Source of the DNA: Paenibacillus validus NBRC 15382
GTDB taxonomy: Bacteria > Bacillota > Bacilli > Paenibacillales > NBRC-103111
Reading direction: 5' to 3'
Assembly (NCBI RefSeq): GCF_004000985.1
Contig: NZ_BIMH01000043.1
Span: 1 to 39,143, forward strand
DNA length: 39,143 nt
The position numbers and the translations under genes were made by a program. Position 1 is the first letter of the stretch; every line of letters starts with the position of its first letter. The notes beneath the pieces are model-generated. The model did not search any database. It saw nothing but the letters and a program-made list of their open reading frames with translations, and had not been told where the DNA came from. This document shows positions 24,984 through 33,623 of the stretch, piece by piece.

Positions 24984-26036
24984 ATGAAAAAAATAATCGC
25001 CATCATCCTTATTTTCTTGATTTTAGGAAGCGCTTGCAATTCTGTAGATCCCCCTTTAAATGAAATTATATATATGAATAGTGAAAAAGAGAATCAGAAC
25101 AAACAATTGGAGCGTGATGTCGAGAGCGCACCCTATACAATAGCATTCGTTCCGAAAGTAATGGAGAAAACCTATTCCAACGCAGCCGTTGAAGGGGCTA
25201 AAGAAGCGGCGAGAGACTTAGGTATTAAAGTTGTGGTCACAGTTCCGCCGACCAGCAACCCGGAAGATCAAATCCAAATCATTAAAAAATTGATCGCGCA
25301 AAAGGTGAATGCTATCGCCATTTCGGCAAGTGATCCGGTTAAACTGCTGCCCGTTTTGAGAGAGGCTCGGCGGCATCATATTAAAGTCATTACATGGGAT
25401 TCGGATTCGGATCCAAGCGGCAGAGATTTTTTCGTCAATATGGTGGATGAGCAAACATTAGGACGACACTTAATGGATATGCTGGCATGGAGTTTAAACG
25501 AAACGGGGGATTTTGCAGTTTTAGCAGGTCCTTTGACGGACGCCAATGTGCAGGAATGGATTAAATGGATTTCATTCCAACAGGAGCAATACTATCCGAA
25601 TATGAGGCTGGTAAAAATCGGGGAAATCGATCATAGCAACGAGAGTGCTGTCGCAAAAGCAAAGGAGATTCTTGAAACCTACCCTAATTTATCCGGCTTA
25701 ATAGGCGCTAGTTATATTGCTCCGCCTGCCGCAGCACAAGCCGTTCAAGAAGCAGGTTTACGAGGTTCGGTAAAAATCGTCGGCATAGCAACACCTAACT
25801 CCACGCGAACGCTCATCAACGACGGCTCTTTGCAGATGATTACGCTTTGGAGCCCTCGTAAGTTGGGTTACTTAACGGTAATGCTGGCCAAAAATTTGCT
25901 TGACGGACAATATCCTTACGATCGGCAGGCCATTCTCAATGTCGGTAACATCCGCATGCGATTGCAGAATAATATGGTGATCATGGGGGAACCCATAGAC
26001 TTTGTAAAGGGAAATATTGATCAATATGATTTTTAA
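24984..26036 (+). CDS. Sugar-binding-like lipoprotein, probable sensor partner of the YesM kinase (system B)
   Basis: A 350-residue lipoprotein with signal peptide and lipobox LGSAC (C18). The mature part has a type 1 periplasmic-binding fold like rhamnose- or AI-2-type binding proteins: IAFVPKVMEKTYSNAAVEGAKEAA, PEDQIQIIKKLIAQKVNAIAIS, KVITWDSDSD, LSGLIGASYIAPPAAAQAV, VGIATPN. It is not next to a permease; its stop overlaps the start region of a YesM kinase. That layout is known for binding proteins that present a sugar to a LytS/YesM kinase (for example the XylFII-LytS pair in Clostridium). ggagg at 24975-24979 precedes the ATG. Confidence 0.88.
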   Translation: MKKIIAIILIFLILGSACNSVDPPLNEIIYMNSEKENQNKQLERDVESAPYTIAFVPKVMEKTYSNAAVEGAKEAARDLGIKVVVTVPPTSNPEDQIQIIKKLIAQKVNAIAISASDPVKLLPVLREARRHHIKVITWDSDSDPSGRDFFVNMVDEQTLGRHLMDMLAWSLNETGDFAVLAGPLTDANVQEWIKWISFQQEQYYPNMRLVKIGEIDHSNESAVAKAKEILETYPNLSGLIGASYIAPPAAAQAVQEAGLRGSVKIVGIATPNSTRTLINDGSLQMITLWSPRKLGYLTVMLAKNLLDGQYPYDRQAILNVGNIRMRLQNNMVIMGEPIDFVKGNIDQYDF

Positions 26037-27837
26037 CAGGAAATTAATCCAATGGTTGCAGTTGAAAAATTATCGATTGAGAACAAAGCTAATCATGATT
26101 TGTGTTTTATTGACAATCGTTCCCATCACGTTGTTAGGATACATTTCATACTATCACTATACGAAGTCGATCGAGGAACAGGTGGGGAAATACGTTCCCA
26201 AAATTTTAGATCAAGCAAACGATAACATCGACAAGCAAATGGAAGAGTTGATGCAAATGCCTTGGTTGTTATATAACTCGAACGAGGTGCTGTCGATCCT
26301 GCGAAAAGATAATACCCTCAATTTTTCCGAACTCAATAATGACGTGTTTACGGTCAACAGCTATCTTTCGAGAACGTATTTTAACGGAAGTAATGCGCCG
26401 CTTCTAGGCGTGTTTGTATGGTCCAAATCCCGCTTATATTACAGCACGACGCTGCCATACTTCGGGTTTGAACAAGAGCCCGATTTTCAGGAAAAAGGAA
26501 GTATTATTTTACAGCATGAGACGGATCTCCATTTTGAGTATAATAAGCCATTTTTCTTAATCAAGAAGGAGATTTGGGATTCTGTAAATTTTCAACATGT
26601 AGGCATGATGTTGATCGCAGTGGATTTTTCGTTATTTAATAATGTGCTGTTTGATATCAAACAACAAAATGAGGCGGAAACCTGGGTCATGAATCCGCAG
26701 GGAGAGGTTATTTATGACACCAATGCAAGGCGAATCGGCTCTATAGTAGACCTTAACTATTATCCAATAAAAAACGGAAGTTTTCGATCCTCACATGACG
26801 GCAATCGAAGACTGATAAGTGTCAGTCAATCCGGCCAAACGGAGTGGATCCTGGTCCACAGCATCCCATTTGAATATTTAACGAATAGCACCAAACTGAT
26901 TCGGGACGTTACCGCGTTATTGGTGGTTATTTTTGTACTGATTACCGGCTTGATTTCGATTTACGCAGCCTGGAATGTAAGCCGTCCTATTGATAAGCTA
27001 AGCAGCTTAATGAGAGATGTGGAGAAAGGGTATCTTCAAGTGGACCTTCGTGTCGACTCCAGAGATGAAATCGGATTACTGGCCAGAAGCTTTAATTCCA
27101 TGGTTTCCAGAATCAAGGACTTGATTCAACAAAACTATCATATTGAGCTGCGCCAAAAACAAGCGGAGCTGTATGCGCTGCAATCCCAAATCAATCCTCA
27201 TTTTATGTATAACACACTGGAAACCATAAGTATGGCGGTTGAAGACGATGAGAAAGAAACCGTTGTCGATATGGTGACCTTGCTCGGTAAAATGCTAAGG
27301 TTTTCGTTAAGCAACAAAGATCGGATTGTGACGCTGCACACCGAAGTCGAACATATCCGGAACTATTTGTCCATTCAAAAATACCGTTTTGAACATCGAT
27401 TGAACTTTGATATTCAATCGGACATTGATCTGAACCATTATTATTCGCCCAAGTTTATATTACAGCCCATCATTGAGAACTGCATTATGCATGGTCTGGA
27501 GACCAGAAAAGGACTTACGATCCGCATTCACATCACCAAAGTATCCGGAATCCAGGGTGGAATGGAAGAAATTCTCATGAGCGTTCAAGATGACGGAATC
27601 GGAATGGATCAAGAAACGCTGGAAAAAATCCGTGTATTGCTGGAATCAGACCCGATCGCGGGAAGAGATTCCGGCTTTGGATTGAGTAATGTACATGCCA
27701 GAATGGTTATGATGTTCGGGCCGGATTACGGGCTTCGAGTTGAAAGCAAGTTGAAAGAGGGAACGACATTTTACATCCGGATTCCGGTCATAGAGGACAT
27801 GCAGACTGTGAATAAATATGAAAGAAACGAGGTCTGA
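26026..27837 (+). CDS. YesM-type sensor histidine kinase (system B)
   Basis: About 603 residues: transmembrane helix near 20-40, a large extracytoplasmic domain to about 285, a second helix at about 290-315, HAMP, His_kinase with QINPHFMYNTLETI (H392), and an HATPase domain with IIENCIMHGLE and SGFGLSNVHARM. ATG 26026 is chosen; a TTG at 26017 is possible. It overlaps the upstream binding-protein gene by 11 bases, which argues for coupled synthesis and joint function. It is followed 6 bases later by its regulator. Confidence 0.92.
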   Translation: MIFNRKLIQWLQLKNYRLRTKLIMICVLLTIVPITLLGYISYYHYTKSIEEQVGKYVPKILDQANDNIDKQMEELMQMPWLLYNSNEVLSILRKDNTLNFSELNNDVFTVNSYLSRTYFNGSNAPLLGVFVWSKSRLYYSTTLPYFGFEQEPDFQEKGSIILQHETDLHFEYNKPFFLIKKEIWDSVNFQHVGMMLIAVDFSLFNNVLFDIKQQNEAETWVMNPQGEVIYDTNARRIGSIVDLNYYPIKNGSFRSSHDGNRRLISVSQSGQTEWILVHSIPFEYLTNSTKLIRDVTALLVVIFVLITGLISIYAAWNVSRPIDKLSSLMRDVEKGYLQVDLRVDSRDEIGLLARSFNSMVSRIKDLIQQNYHIELRQKQAELYALQSQINPHFMYNTLETISMAVEDDEKETVVDMVTLLGKMLRFSLSNKDRIVTLHTEVEHIRNYLSIQKYRFEHRLNFDIQSDIDLNHYYSPKFILQPIIENCIMHGLETRKGLTIRIHITKVSGIQGGMEEILMSVQDDGIGMDQETLEKIRVLLESDPIAGRDSGFGLSNVHARMVMMFGPDYGLRVESKLKEGTTFYIRIPVIEDMQTVNKYERNEV

Positions 27838-27843
27838 CTCACC

Positions 27844-29487
27844 ATGAAGACAATTCATACCATCATTGTGGATGATGAGAAGCGGATTCATAGAGGAATC
27901 GAACGGTTGGTTCGCGCTTGCCCCGGTGATTGGGAGATTATCGGGATGTTTTCCAACGGAATTGAGGTCATTGAATTTCTTGAAGAAAGCGGCAAGCGGA
28001 TTGATTTGATGATAACCGATGTGAAAATGCCGGAAATGGATGGCTTGGCGTTGATTCATGAAGTCAAAAAGATCTATCGGGATGATTCGTTTCATTCGAT
28101 TATCATCAGCGGGTACGACGATTTCCAGCATTTGCAATCCGCCATTCGGGAAGGGGCATCCGATTATTTACTGAAACCAATCGACCGAACGGAATTTATG
28201 AATCTCCTGCAAAGAGTGAGAGATAACATTTATGAGCAGAGGTTGAGAAGTGAGAAATGGAACGATTTGAAAAAAAAGGCCGATAAACACGCTCTCGTGA
28301 AACAGACTCAGTTATTGAGCGAAGCCGTTTTATCCGGTCCTGAAGATATTTCTACCTTGTACTGGATCAAGGATTTTCCGGAAGGACAATACCAGCTTCT
28401 GTATGTCTGCGCGGATGATTTTCCGATGAAAACGCGTGAGTATAAACCGAACGATTGGGGGATTATGGCTTATGCGATTCAAAATATTATAGATGAAATG
28501 GTGATCCATAATTACGTTAAGGCGGGGGAAGGAAACAAGGGTTGGTGGTGGCGAGACGGAGGATTCAAATTTTGGGTGCTCCTGTATGGTTCGTCACGGG
28601 ATGAAAGCTCATTCATTGCAAGCGGGAGCCGCTTTGCCAACGACTTGAGGAGTAACATTCATCGGTATACACCTTTTACCGTATCGATCGGACAAAGCGA
28701 TCCGTTTAAAGATTTGACGATTTTGCCGGGTTTGCGAAAGCAGTTGCTGGCCTATATTCGCTTCCGAATGGTTTATGGCGGGAATCAGGTGTTTTCCTCT
28801 CGTTTGACGAATGAAATGGCGTCTAAAGATGAACATACGCACTTATCTCCGAAGTTGAAGGAAATGGCGAATAAGATGACGAATGCGCTCGGCCACTCCA
28901 CAATTCCTGGAATCGAAGAGGAATTAAACGCGTTTTTCAGGGGGGTAGCCACACTGCGCTCTCCTTCAGACATACAGCTTGCCATTCAATATATCATGTT
29001 TAATCTGTACAAGCTAGCTATGGAAAGTATGGATTTCGGATATTTCCTCCCCGATTTAGACCATGCCATCGATGCGATCAAGGAAGAAACGAATATGATT
29101 CAGATCAAAGATTTGGTAAAGAAAATCGTGCTTCAAATCCATCATAAACTGCTGATTTATGAAGAAGAGACCGTGCAAGACCCCATTATGAAAGCAACAA
29201 CATGGATTAAAGATAATCTGCACAAAAAAATAAGCGTGAAGGACATATCCGATCAAGTTTATATGAACCCTACTTACTTTTGCGAATATTTCAAAAAACA
29301 AACGGGGATAACCATACTGGATTATGTAACCGATGTTCGGCTGGAGAAGGCAAAAGAACTTTTGCTGAATACGGATTTAAAAATAGCGGAGATATCGGAG
29401 CGCATGAGTTACCAGGATACGAAGTACTTTAGCAGACTGTTTAAACAAAAGTGGGGGAAGCTCCCTTCTGAATATAAAAGAATCTAA
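27844..29487 (+). CDS. YesN-type response regulator with AraC output (system B)
   Basis: A 547-residue regulator with receiver domain (DDE at 10-12, D59 in ITDVKMPEMDG, K in LLKPIDR), a long middle region, and a C-terminal AraC domain (VKDISDQVYMNPTYFCEYFKKQTG, then IAEISERMSYQDTKYFSRLFKQKWG). The ribosome site (cgagg) is weak and 13 bases away, so translation may depend on coupling to the kinase gene. It probably activates cassette B, which starts 300 bases downstream. Confidence 0.92.
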   Translation: MKTIHTIIVDDEKRIHRGIERLVRACPGDWEIIGMFSNGIEVIEFLEESGKRIDLMITDVKMPEMDGLALIHEVKKIYRDDSFHSIIISGYDDFQHLQSAIREGASDYLLKPIDRTEFMNLLQRVRDNIYEQRLRSEKWNDLKKKADKHALVKQTQLLSEAVLSGPEDISTLYWIKDFPEGQYQLLYVCADDFPMKTREYKPNDWGIMAYAIQNIIDEMVIHNYVKAGEGNKGWWWRDGGFKFWVLLYGSSRDESSFIASGSRFANDLRSNIHRYTPFTVSIGQSDPFKDLTILPGLRKQLLAYIRFRMVYGGNQVFSSRLTNEMASKDEHTHLSPKLKEMANKMTNALGHSTIPGIEEELNAFFRGVATLRSPSDIQLAIQYIMFNLYKLAMESMDFGYFLPDLDHAIDAIKEETNMIQIKDLVKKIVLQIHHKLLIYEEETVQDPIMKATTWIKDNLHKKISVKDISDQVYMNPTYFCEYFKKQTGITILDYVTDVRLEKAKELLLNTDLKIAEISERMSYQDTKYFSRLFKQKWGKLPSEYKRI

Positions 29488-29502
29488 CCGGAATGAAAGA
29501 AG

Positions 29503-29535
29503 GGGTGTCTCAAATTCAAATGAGGCATCTCTTTC
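29503..29535 (+). terminator. Terminator of system B
   Basis: gggtgtctca (29503-29512) pairs with tgaggcatct (29521-29530) with several G-U pairs, then ctttcc. Confidence 0.55.
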
Positions 29536-29591
29536 CATGTGAACGCACAGGATCAGCCGAATATTGTCCCCCCTATCTGAAGAATGTGAAC

Positions 29592-29620
29592 TTATGAATG
29601 GTTTGGGGAAGCGCTATATT
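29592..29620 (+). promoter_or_regulatory. Candidate promoter of cassette B
   Basis: ttatga (29592-29597), 17-base spacer, tatatt (29615-29620). The -35 is weak, consistent with activator control. It leaves a leader of about 160 bases before the hydrolase ATG. Confidence 0.35.
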
Positions 29621-29674
29621 ATAACTAACCCAAGGGCAATACATTAAAGGGAATCAGAAAAGAGGAGTTGATTC

Positions 29675-29719
29675 ATGAAGCGAATGGCGAACGGAAAGAT
29701 TCGCTCTAGAGAAAAGTGA
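29675..29719 (+). other. Possible 14-residue leader ORF
   Basis: agaggag, a 7-base gap and ATG open a short frame MKRMANGKIRSREK that stops at 29719, inside the leader of the cassette B hydrolase. The ribosome site is good, but such a short frame could be chance. Confidence 0.2.
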
Positions 29720-29787
29720 TCATGAAAGTCATTTTTTTAAGGTTTGAAAGCTACCTAATCCAACTTGAAAATGGGAGATGAAGCGAT

Positions 29788-30678
29788 ATGTATTCAGAAC
29801 AAATTAAAGATCACACCGGGAAATATGCGAGTTATGGAATGGCAACAGCTAATGGGGTTCGCCTTCATTATATTACCGCCGGCACGGGGGACCGCACCGT
29901 TGTACTGCTTCATGGCTGGCCGGAAACTTCACATCAATGGAGACACGTTATTCCGTTGTTGACCCAAGCCGGTTACCGGGTCGTCGCTCCAGACTACCGC
30001 GGTGCGGGCAACTCGGAGCGCCCGAGAGAAGGATACGACAAGCATACGATGGCCGTAGACATTCACAGTCTGCTCCACGACCACCTGAAGATTACGAGTC
30101 CGAAAATCGTCATTGGTCACGACCTTGGCGGCCAGCTGGCTACCGCTTACGCTTTCCGCTATCCGGAGGACGTATTGTGGATGAGCTGCGGAGAGGCGCC
30201 GATTCCGGGCACAAACGTTCACGAGCGGATGAAAACCGATCAGTCCCTGTTCCATTTCCTGTTCCACAACCTGAAGGATCTACCTGAACAGCTTACAGCA
30301 GGCCGCGAGCGTTTCTACTTGCAGCATTTCTACGACAAGCTCGGCTATAACCCCTTGGCCGTAGACACCGAACACTTCGCGACAAGCTTCGCGGAACCTG
30401 GAGCAATGCGTGCCGGCTTCGAGCTGTACCGCGCTTTCGAGCAGGATGCCGAGGATAACAAAGCGGCGCTCAAGCGTAGCGGCAAGCTGAAAATGCCTGT
30501 TCTTGGGCTGCACGGACAAGTTTCTCTGTTTAGTGAAGTGACCGATGAGATGATCCGCGAGTTCAGCGAGAACGTGACCACTATGGCAGTCCCTAATGCC
30601 GGACATTGGATCTCCGAGGAGAACCCGGAAGGACTGGTAAACATCATCATCGAGTTCGACAAGAAAGTATTGAAATAA
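29788..30678 (+). CDS. Alpha/beta hydrolase, epoxide hydrolase/dehalogenase-like (cassette B)
   Basis: A 296-residue soluble hydrolase with LLHGWPETSHQW (oxyanion motif HGWP), VAPDYRGAGNS, nucleophile elbow VIGHDLGGQ with D112 and base H273 (NAGHWISEE). The HGWP plus GHDxGG pair is characteristic of soluble epoxide hydrolases and fluoroacetate-dehalogenase-like enzymes. Cap-domain tyrosines are present around FYLQHFYDKLGY and FELYRAF. The expected acid region reads LHGQVSLFSE, so the acid is unclear here too. It heads cassette B just as its paralogue heads cassette A, though the nucleophile surroundings differ (GHDLGG against GEDWGA), suggesting different substrates. Confidence 0.9.
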   Translation: MYSEQIKDHTGKYASYGMATANGVRLHYITAGTGDRTVVLLHGWPETSHQWRHVIPLLTQAGYRVVAPDYRGAGNSERPREGYDKHTMAVDIHSLLHDHLKITSPKIVIGHDLGGQLATAYAFRYPEDVLWMSCGEAPIPGTNVHERMKTDQSLFHFLFHNLKDLPEQLTAGRERFYLQHFYDKLGYNPLAVDTEHFATSFAEPGAMRAGFELYRAFEQDAEDNKAALKRSGKLKMPVLGLHGQVSLFSEVTDEMIREFSENVTTMAVPNAGHWISEENPEGLVNIIIEFDKKVLK

Positions 30679-30704
30679 CGGGGAAATTCATAACAAAAGG
30701 GATA

Positions 30705-30733
30705 CGACCAGGCTTATGCAAAGGGCCTGGTCG
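30705..30733 (+). other. Intercistronic 9-bp hairpin, hydrolase/binding protein (cassette B)
   Basis: cgaccaggc (30705-30713) pairs perfectly with gcctggtcg (30725-30733). No T run follows. It occupies the same place as the hairpin at 17007 in cassette A but has an unrelated sequence. Confidence 0.55.
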
Positions 30734-30845
30734 CAATTTATGCAGGAAACCGCCGATCCACTACCCTCAATCTTCTATGTTTATGAAAACGGGATTTCTC
30801 GAAAAGAATGGTTGGTTAAAACTTTAAGCGATGGGGGCCACTACG

Positions 30846-32090
30846 ATGAGAATGAAAATGGTTCATATGAAAAAAACGGCTGTAATTACAGCTGTATTTG
30901 TCCTTTCTATTTCTTTGATAGCGTGCAGCGCTAACTCGGGCAGCGTTCCTGCGAATGGCAATCCTACGGACAGCGGCAGTCAGAAGGCTGGTGCTGTGAA
31001 ATCTTCGAAGGTAGAACACCCTCCCTGGTATCAAAAGCCTTCTGAAGAACGATTAAAGTTAGCGCAAGAGGATGTAATTTCTACCGAGACAATGGCCAGT
31101 GGACCTCGCGGGAAAGCGGCCTTCCCGGCAAGTAAAATTGTAATTACGGACGAGCAATTGCAAAAGATTAAAGCGGGTAATTACAAAGCGGCAATCGCTA
31201 TGGGCTTCTCAGGGGATGATTGGTCGGAACAGCAGGTTGCAGGTTTAAAAACGGAATTCAAGAGATTAGGCATTGAAGTTATTGCGCAAACAAGCGCCGA
31301 CTTTAAAGATTCGAAACAGATTGCTGATATTGAAGCGGCATTAATGAAAAAACCAGATATTTTGGTTAGCATTCCGTTGAATGCACAAACGCAAGCCGCC
31401 GTGTATAAGAAGGCAGCCGAATCGGGAACAAAAGTTGTGTTTATAGACCAGCCTGTAGACGGTATGGATCCAGGTAAAGATTATGTATCGGTCGTTTCTT
31501 CAGATAATTTCGGGCTCGGTATGCAAATCGCCGACGAGCTTGCCAAGGCTATAGGTAATCAAGGAGACGTTGCCGCACTTTATTTTGCTCCGGACTTCTA
31601 TGTTACAAACGTTCGTTACGAAGGATTTATCGCCCGTTTGGAGGCCAAACACCCCAATATTAACCTTGTAGCGGTTGCAGGTTTCCAAGATTGGAACACG
31701 ACCCAAGATGTAACAGCAGGTTTATTAACCAAGTACCCCAATTTGAAAGGAATATACGCGAGCTGGGATGTCCCCGCAATGGGAGCTATATCCGCTGCCA
31801 AGATCTCCGGCAAGAGTCCAAGTGATTTCGCGATTGTCACGGAAGGCGTGGGGCATGAAGTGGCGCTGAATATGGCTCAAAATGGATTCGTTAAAGGCAT
31901 TGGAGCCTATCTTCCTTACGACCAAGGCGTTGCTGAAGCGGCTTTAGGGGCATTATCCCTGATTGGCGCCGAGGTGCCTCCGTTTGTTGCCGTTCCTGCA
32001 CCACCGGTTAATCGGTCGAATTTAGCTGAATCCTTTCAAAGGATCTATCATAGAGAACTACCTCAAGATATCGCCAATGAACTGAAGTAA
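30846..32090 (+). CDS. Sugar-type ABC transporter substrate-binding lipoprotein (cassette B)
   Basis: A 414-residue lipoprotein, lipobox SLIAC (C27), low-complexity spacer, PPWYQKPS motif, then an RbsB-like fold (AIAMGFSGDDWSEQQVAGLK, ILVSIPLNAQTQAAVYKKA, KVVFIDQP, GIYASWDVPAMGA). It is clearly paralogous to the protein at 17087 over the whole length. ATG 30846 is preferred because gggggcc precedes it; an ATG at 30831 has no ribosome site. It should deliver ligand to the permease at 33604. Confidence 0.92.
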   Translation: MRMKMVHMKKTAVITAVFVLSISLIACSANSGSVPANGNPTDSGSQKAGAVKSSKVEHPPWYQKPSEERLKLAQEDVISTETMASGPRGKAAFPASKIVITDEQLQKIKAGNYKAAIAMGFSGDDWSEQQVAGLKTEFKRLGIEVIAQTSADFKDSKQIADIEAALMKKPDILVSIPLNAQTQAAVYKKAAESGTKVVFIDQPVDGMDPGKDYVSVVSSDNFGLGMQIADELAKAIGNQGDVAALYFAPDFYVTNVRYEGFIARLEAKHPNINLVAVAGFQDWNTTQDVTAGLLTKYPNLKGIYASWDVPAMGAISAAKISGKSPSDFAIVTEGVGHEVALNMAQNGFVKGIGAYLPYDQGVAEAALGALSLIGAEVPPFVAVPAPPVNRSNLAESFQRIYHRELPQDIANELK

Positions 32091-32126
32091 AAGGGAATGG
32101 TTAAGATAAGTCGGGGGTGATAAGTA

Positions 32127-33623
32127 ATGAGCGCTAACTACGCGTTGCAAATGATGGATATTGAGAAGAGCTTTAATGGGATTCCAGTCTTGAAGAAAGC
32201 CCACTTCTCGATAGGCAGAGGCGAGGTTCATGCGCTTTGTGGCGGGAATGGCGCCGGGAAGTCCACTTTGATGAAAATTTTGACCGGAGTATACACGAAG
32301 GATGCGGGAATTATCCAAATTGACAATCAAACCATAGACATCAACAACGATCAAAATGCGAGGAAGCATGGTATTGCCATGATTTTTCAAGAGTTTAGTC
32401 TTATCCCTACGTTAACGGTCGCTCAGAACATCTTCTTGGCGCGGGAGCCCCGGAAGGCTAATGGACTTATTGATGACAAGGAATGCGTCAGAGCGACCGT
32501 AGAGATTTTGAAAAAATTGAATGTCGATATTGATCCTAATGCTACCGTAGATTCGCTTGGAGTGGGATATTGGCAGATGATAGAGATCGCCAAGGCACTA
32601 TCAAAAGATGCGAAAATTCTCATCATGGATGAACCTACGGCTTCACTTTCCGAATCGGAAACGGAGTCCCTATTCAAGCTTGTAAACCAGCTGAAGGCGG
32701 AGGGGATTTCCATTGTCTACATTTCACATCGGATGGCAGAGATCTTCGAAATCTGCGACAGGCTGACGGTTTTGAAAGACGGTAAAACGATCTTAACCGA
32801 TGCGTGCCGGAACTTGACGATGGAGCAGGTCATTGAAAGCATGATGGGGGAGGAAGCAGGGAAATCCTTTAAATGGGTAGAGCGTAATTACATACGGTCA
32901 GAAGTCCCTGTCTTGAAAGTGACGCACCTTGCTTACGAGGCGAGGGTGAAAGATGTGTCGTTCCAAATTTACCCTGGTGAAATTGTCGGTCTGGCAGGTT
33001 TAATGGGCAGCGGCAGGACCGAGATTATGAAATGCATATTTGGAATCGAACGGCCGACTTCCGGAGAGATTGTCATGAATGGAAAAGCCATCAAAACGAC
33101 GGCGGATGCCGTGAGCCATGGAATTGCCCTTGTTCCGGAGGACAGAAGAAAGCAAGGCCTGGTGTTGGATCATACGGTTCGTGAGAATATGATGCTGCCC
33201 TCGCTCAAGTTTCTTACCAGGAGATTATTCGTGAAGGACAAGCAAGGGACAGTAATAACGCAAACGTATATCGAGAAATTAAATATTAAAACAGATAACG
33301 TTTCCAAAATTGTAAAATTGCTCTCCGGAGGCAATCAACAAAAGATTGTACTTGCCAAATGGCTTGCGCGGAATCCGAAGGTGCTGCTCTTGGACGAACC
33401 GACGATCGGTGTGGACATCGCCGCTAAATCGGAAATTGTGGACATCATCAGAGCGATGGCAGGCGAAGGGATGGCCATTCTGGTCATATCCTCAGAGCTT
33501 GAGGAGCTGCTTGCGGTCAGCGACAGGATCTTGGTTTTATACAACGGTGTGATAACAAAAGAGCTGGATAGGCGAGAAGTCGGCTCGGAGGAGGTTCTCC
33601 ATCATGCAATCCAAGGTTTTTAA
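32127..33623 (+). CDS. RbsA-type double ABC ATPase (cassette B)
   Basis: 498 residues, identical in length to the cassette A ATPase and collinear with it. Domain 1: GGNGAGKST, FQEFSLIPTLTV, LGVGYWQM, ILIMDEPTASLS. Domain 2: GLMGSGRTE, LSGGNQQK, LLLDEPTIGVD. Both copies end EVLHHAIQG, with the permease ATG embedded 20 bases before the stop. gggggtgata precedes the ATG. Confidence 0.95.
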   Translation: MSANYALQMMDIEKSFNGIPVLKKAHFSIGRGEVHALCGGNGAGKSTLMKILTGVYTKDAGIIQIDNQTIDINNDQNARKHGIAMIFQEFSLIPTLTVAQNIFLAREPRKANGLIDDKECVRATVEILKKLNVDIDPNATVDSLGVGYWQMIEIAKALSKDAKILIMDEPTASLSESETESLFKLVNQLKAEGISIVYISHRMAEIFEICDRLTVLKDGKTILTDACRNLTMEQVIESMMGEEAGKSFKWVERNYIRSEVPVLKVTHLAYEARVKDVSFQIYPGEIVGLAGLMGSGRTEIMKCIFGIERPTSGEIVMNGKAIKTTADAVSHGIALVPEDRRKQGLVLDHTVRENMMLPSLKFLTRRLFVKDKQGTVITQTYIEKLNIKTDNVSKIVKLLSGGNQQKIVLAKWLARNPKVLLLDEPTIGVDIAAKSEIVDIIRAMAGEGMAILVISSELEELLAVSDRILVLYNGVITKELDRREVGSEEVLHHAIQGF

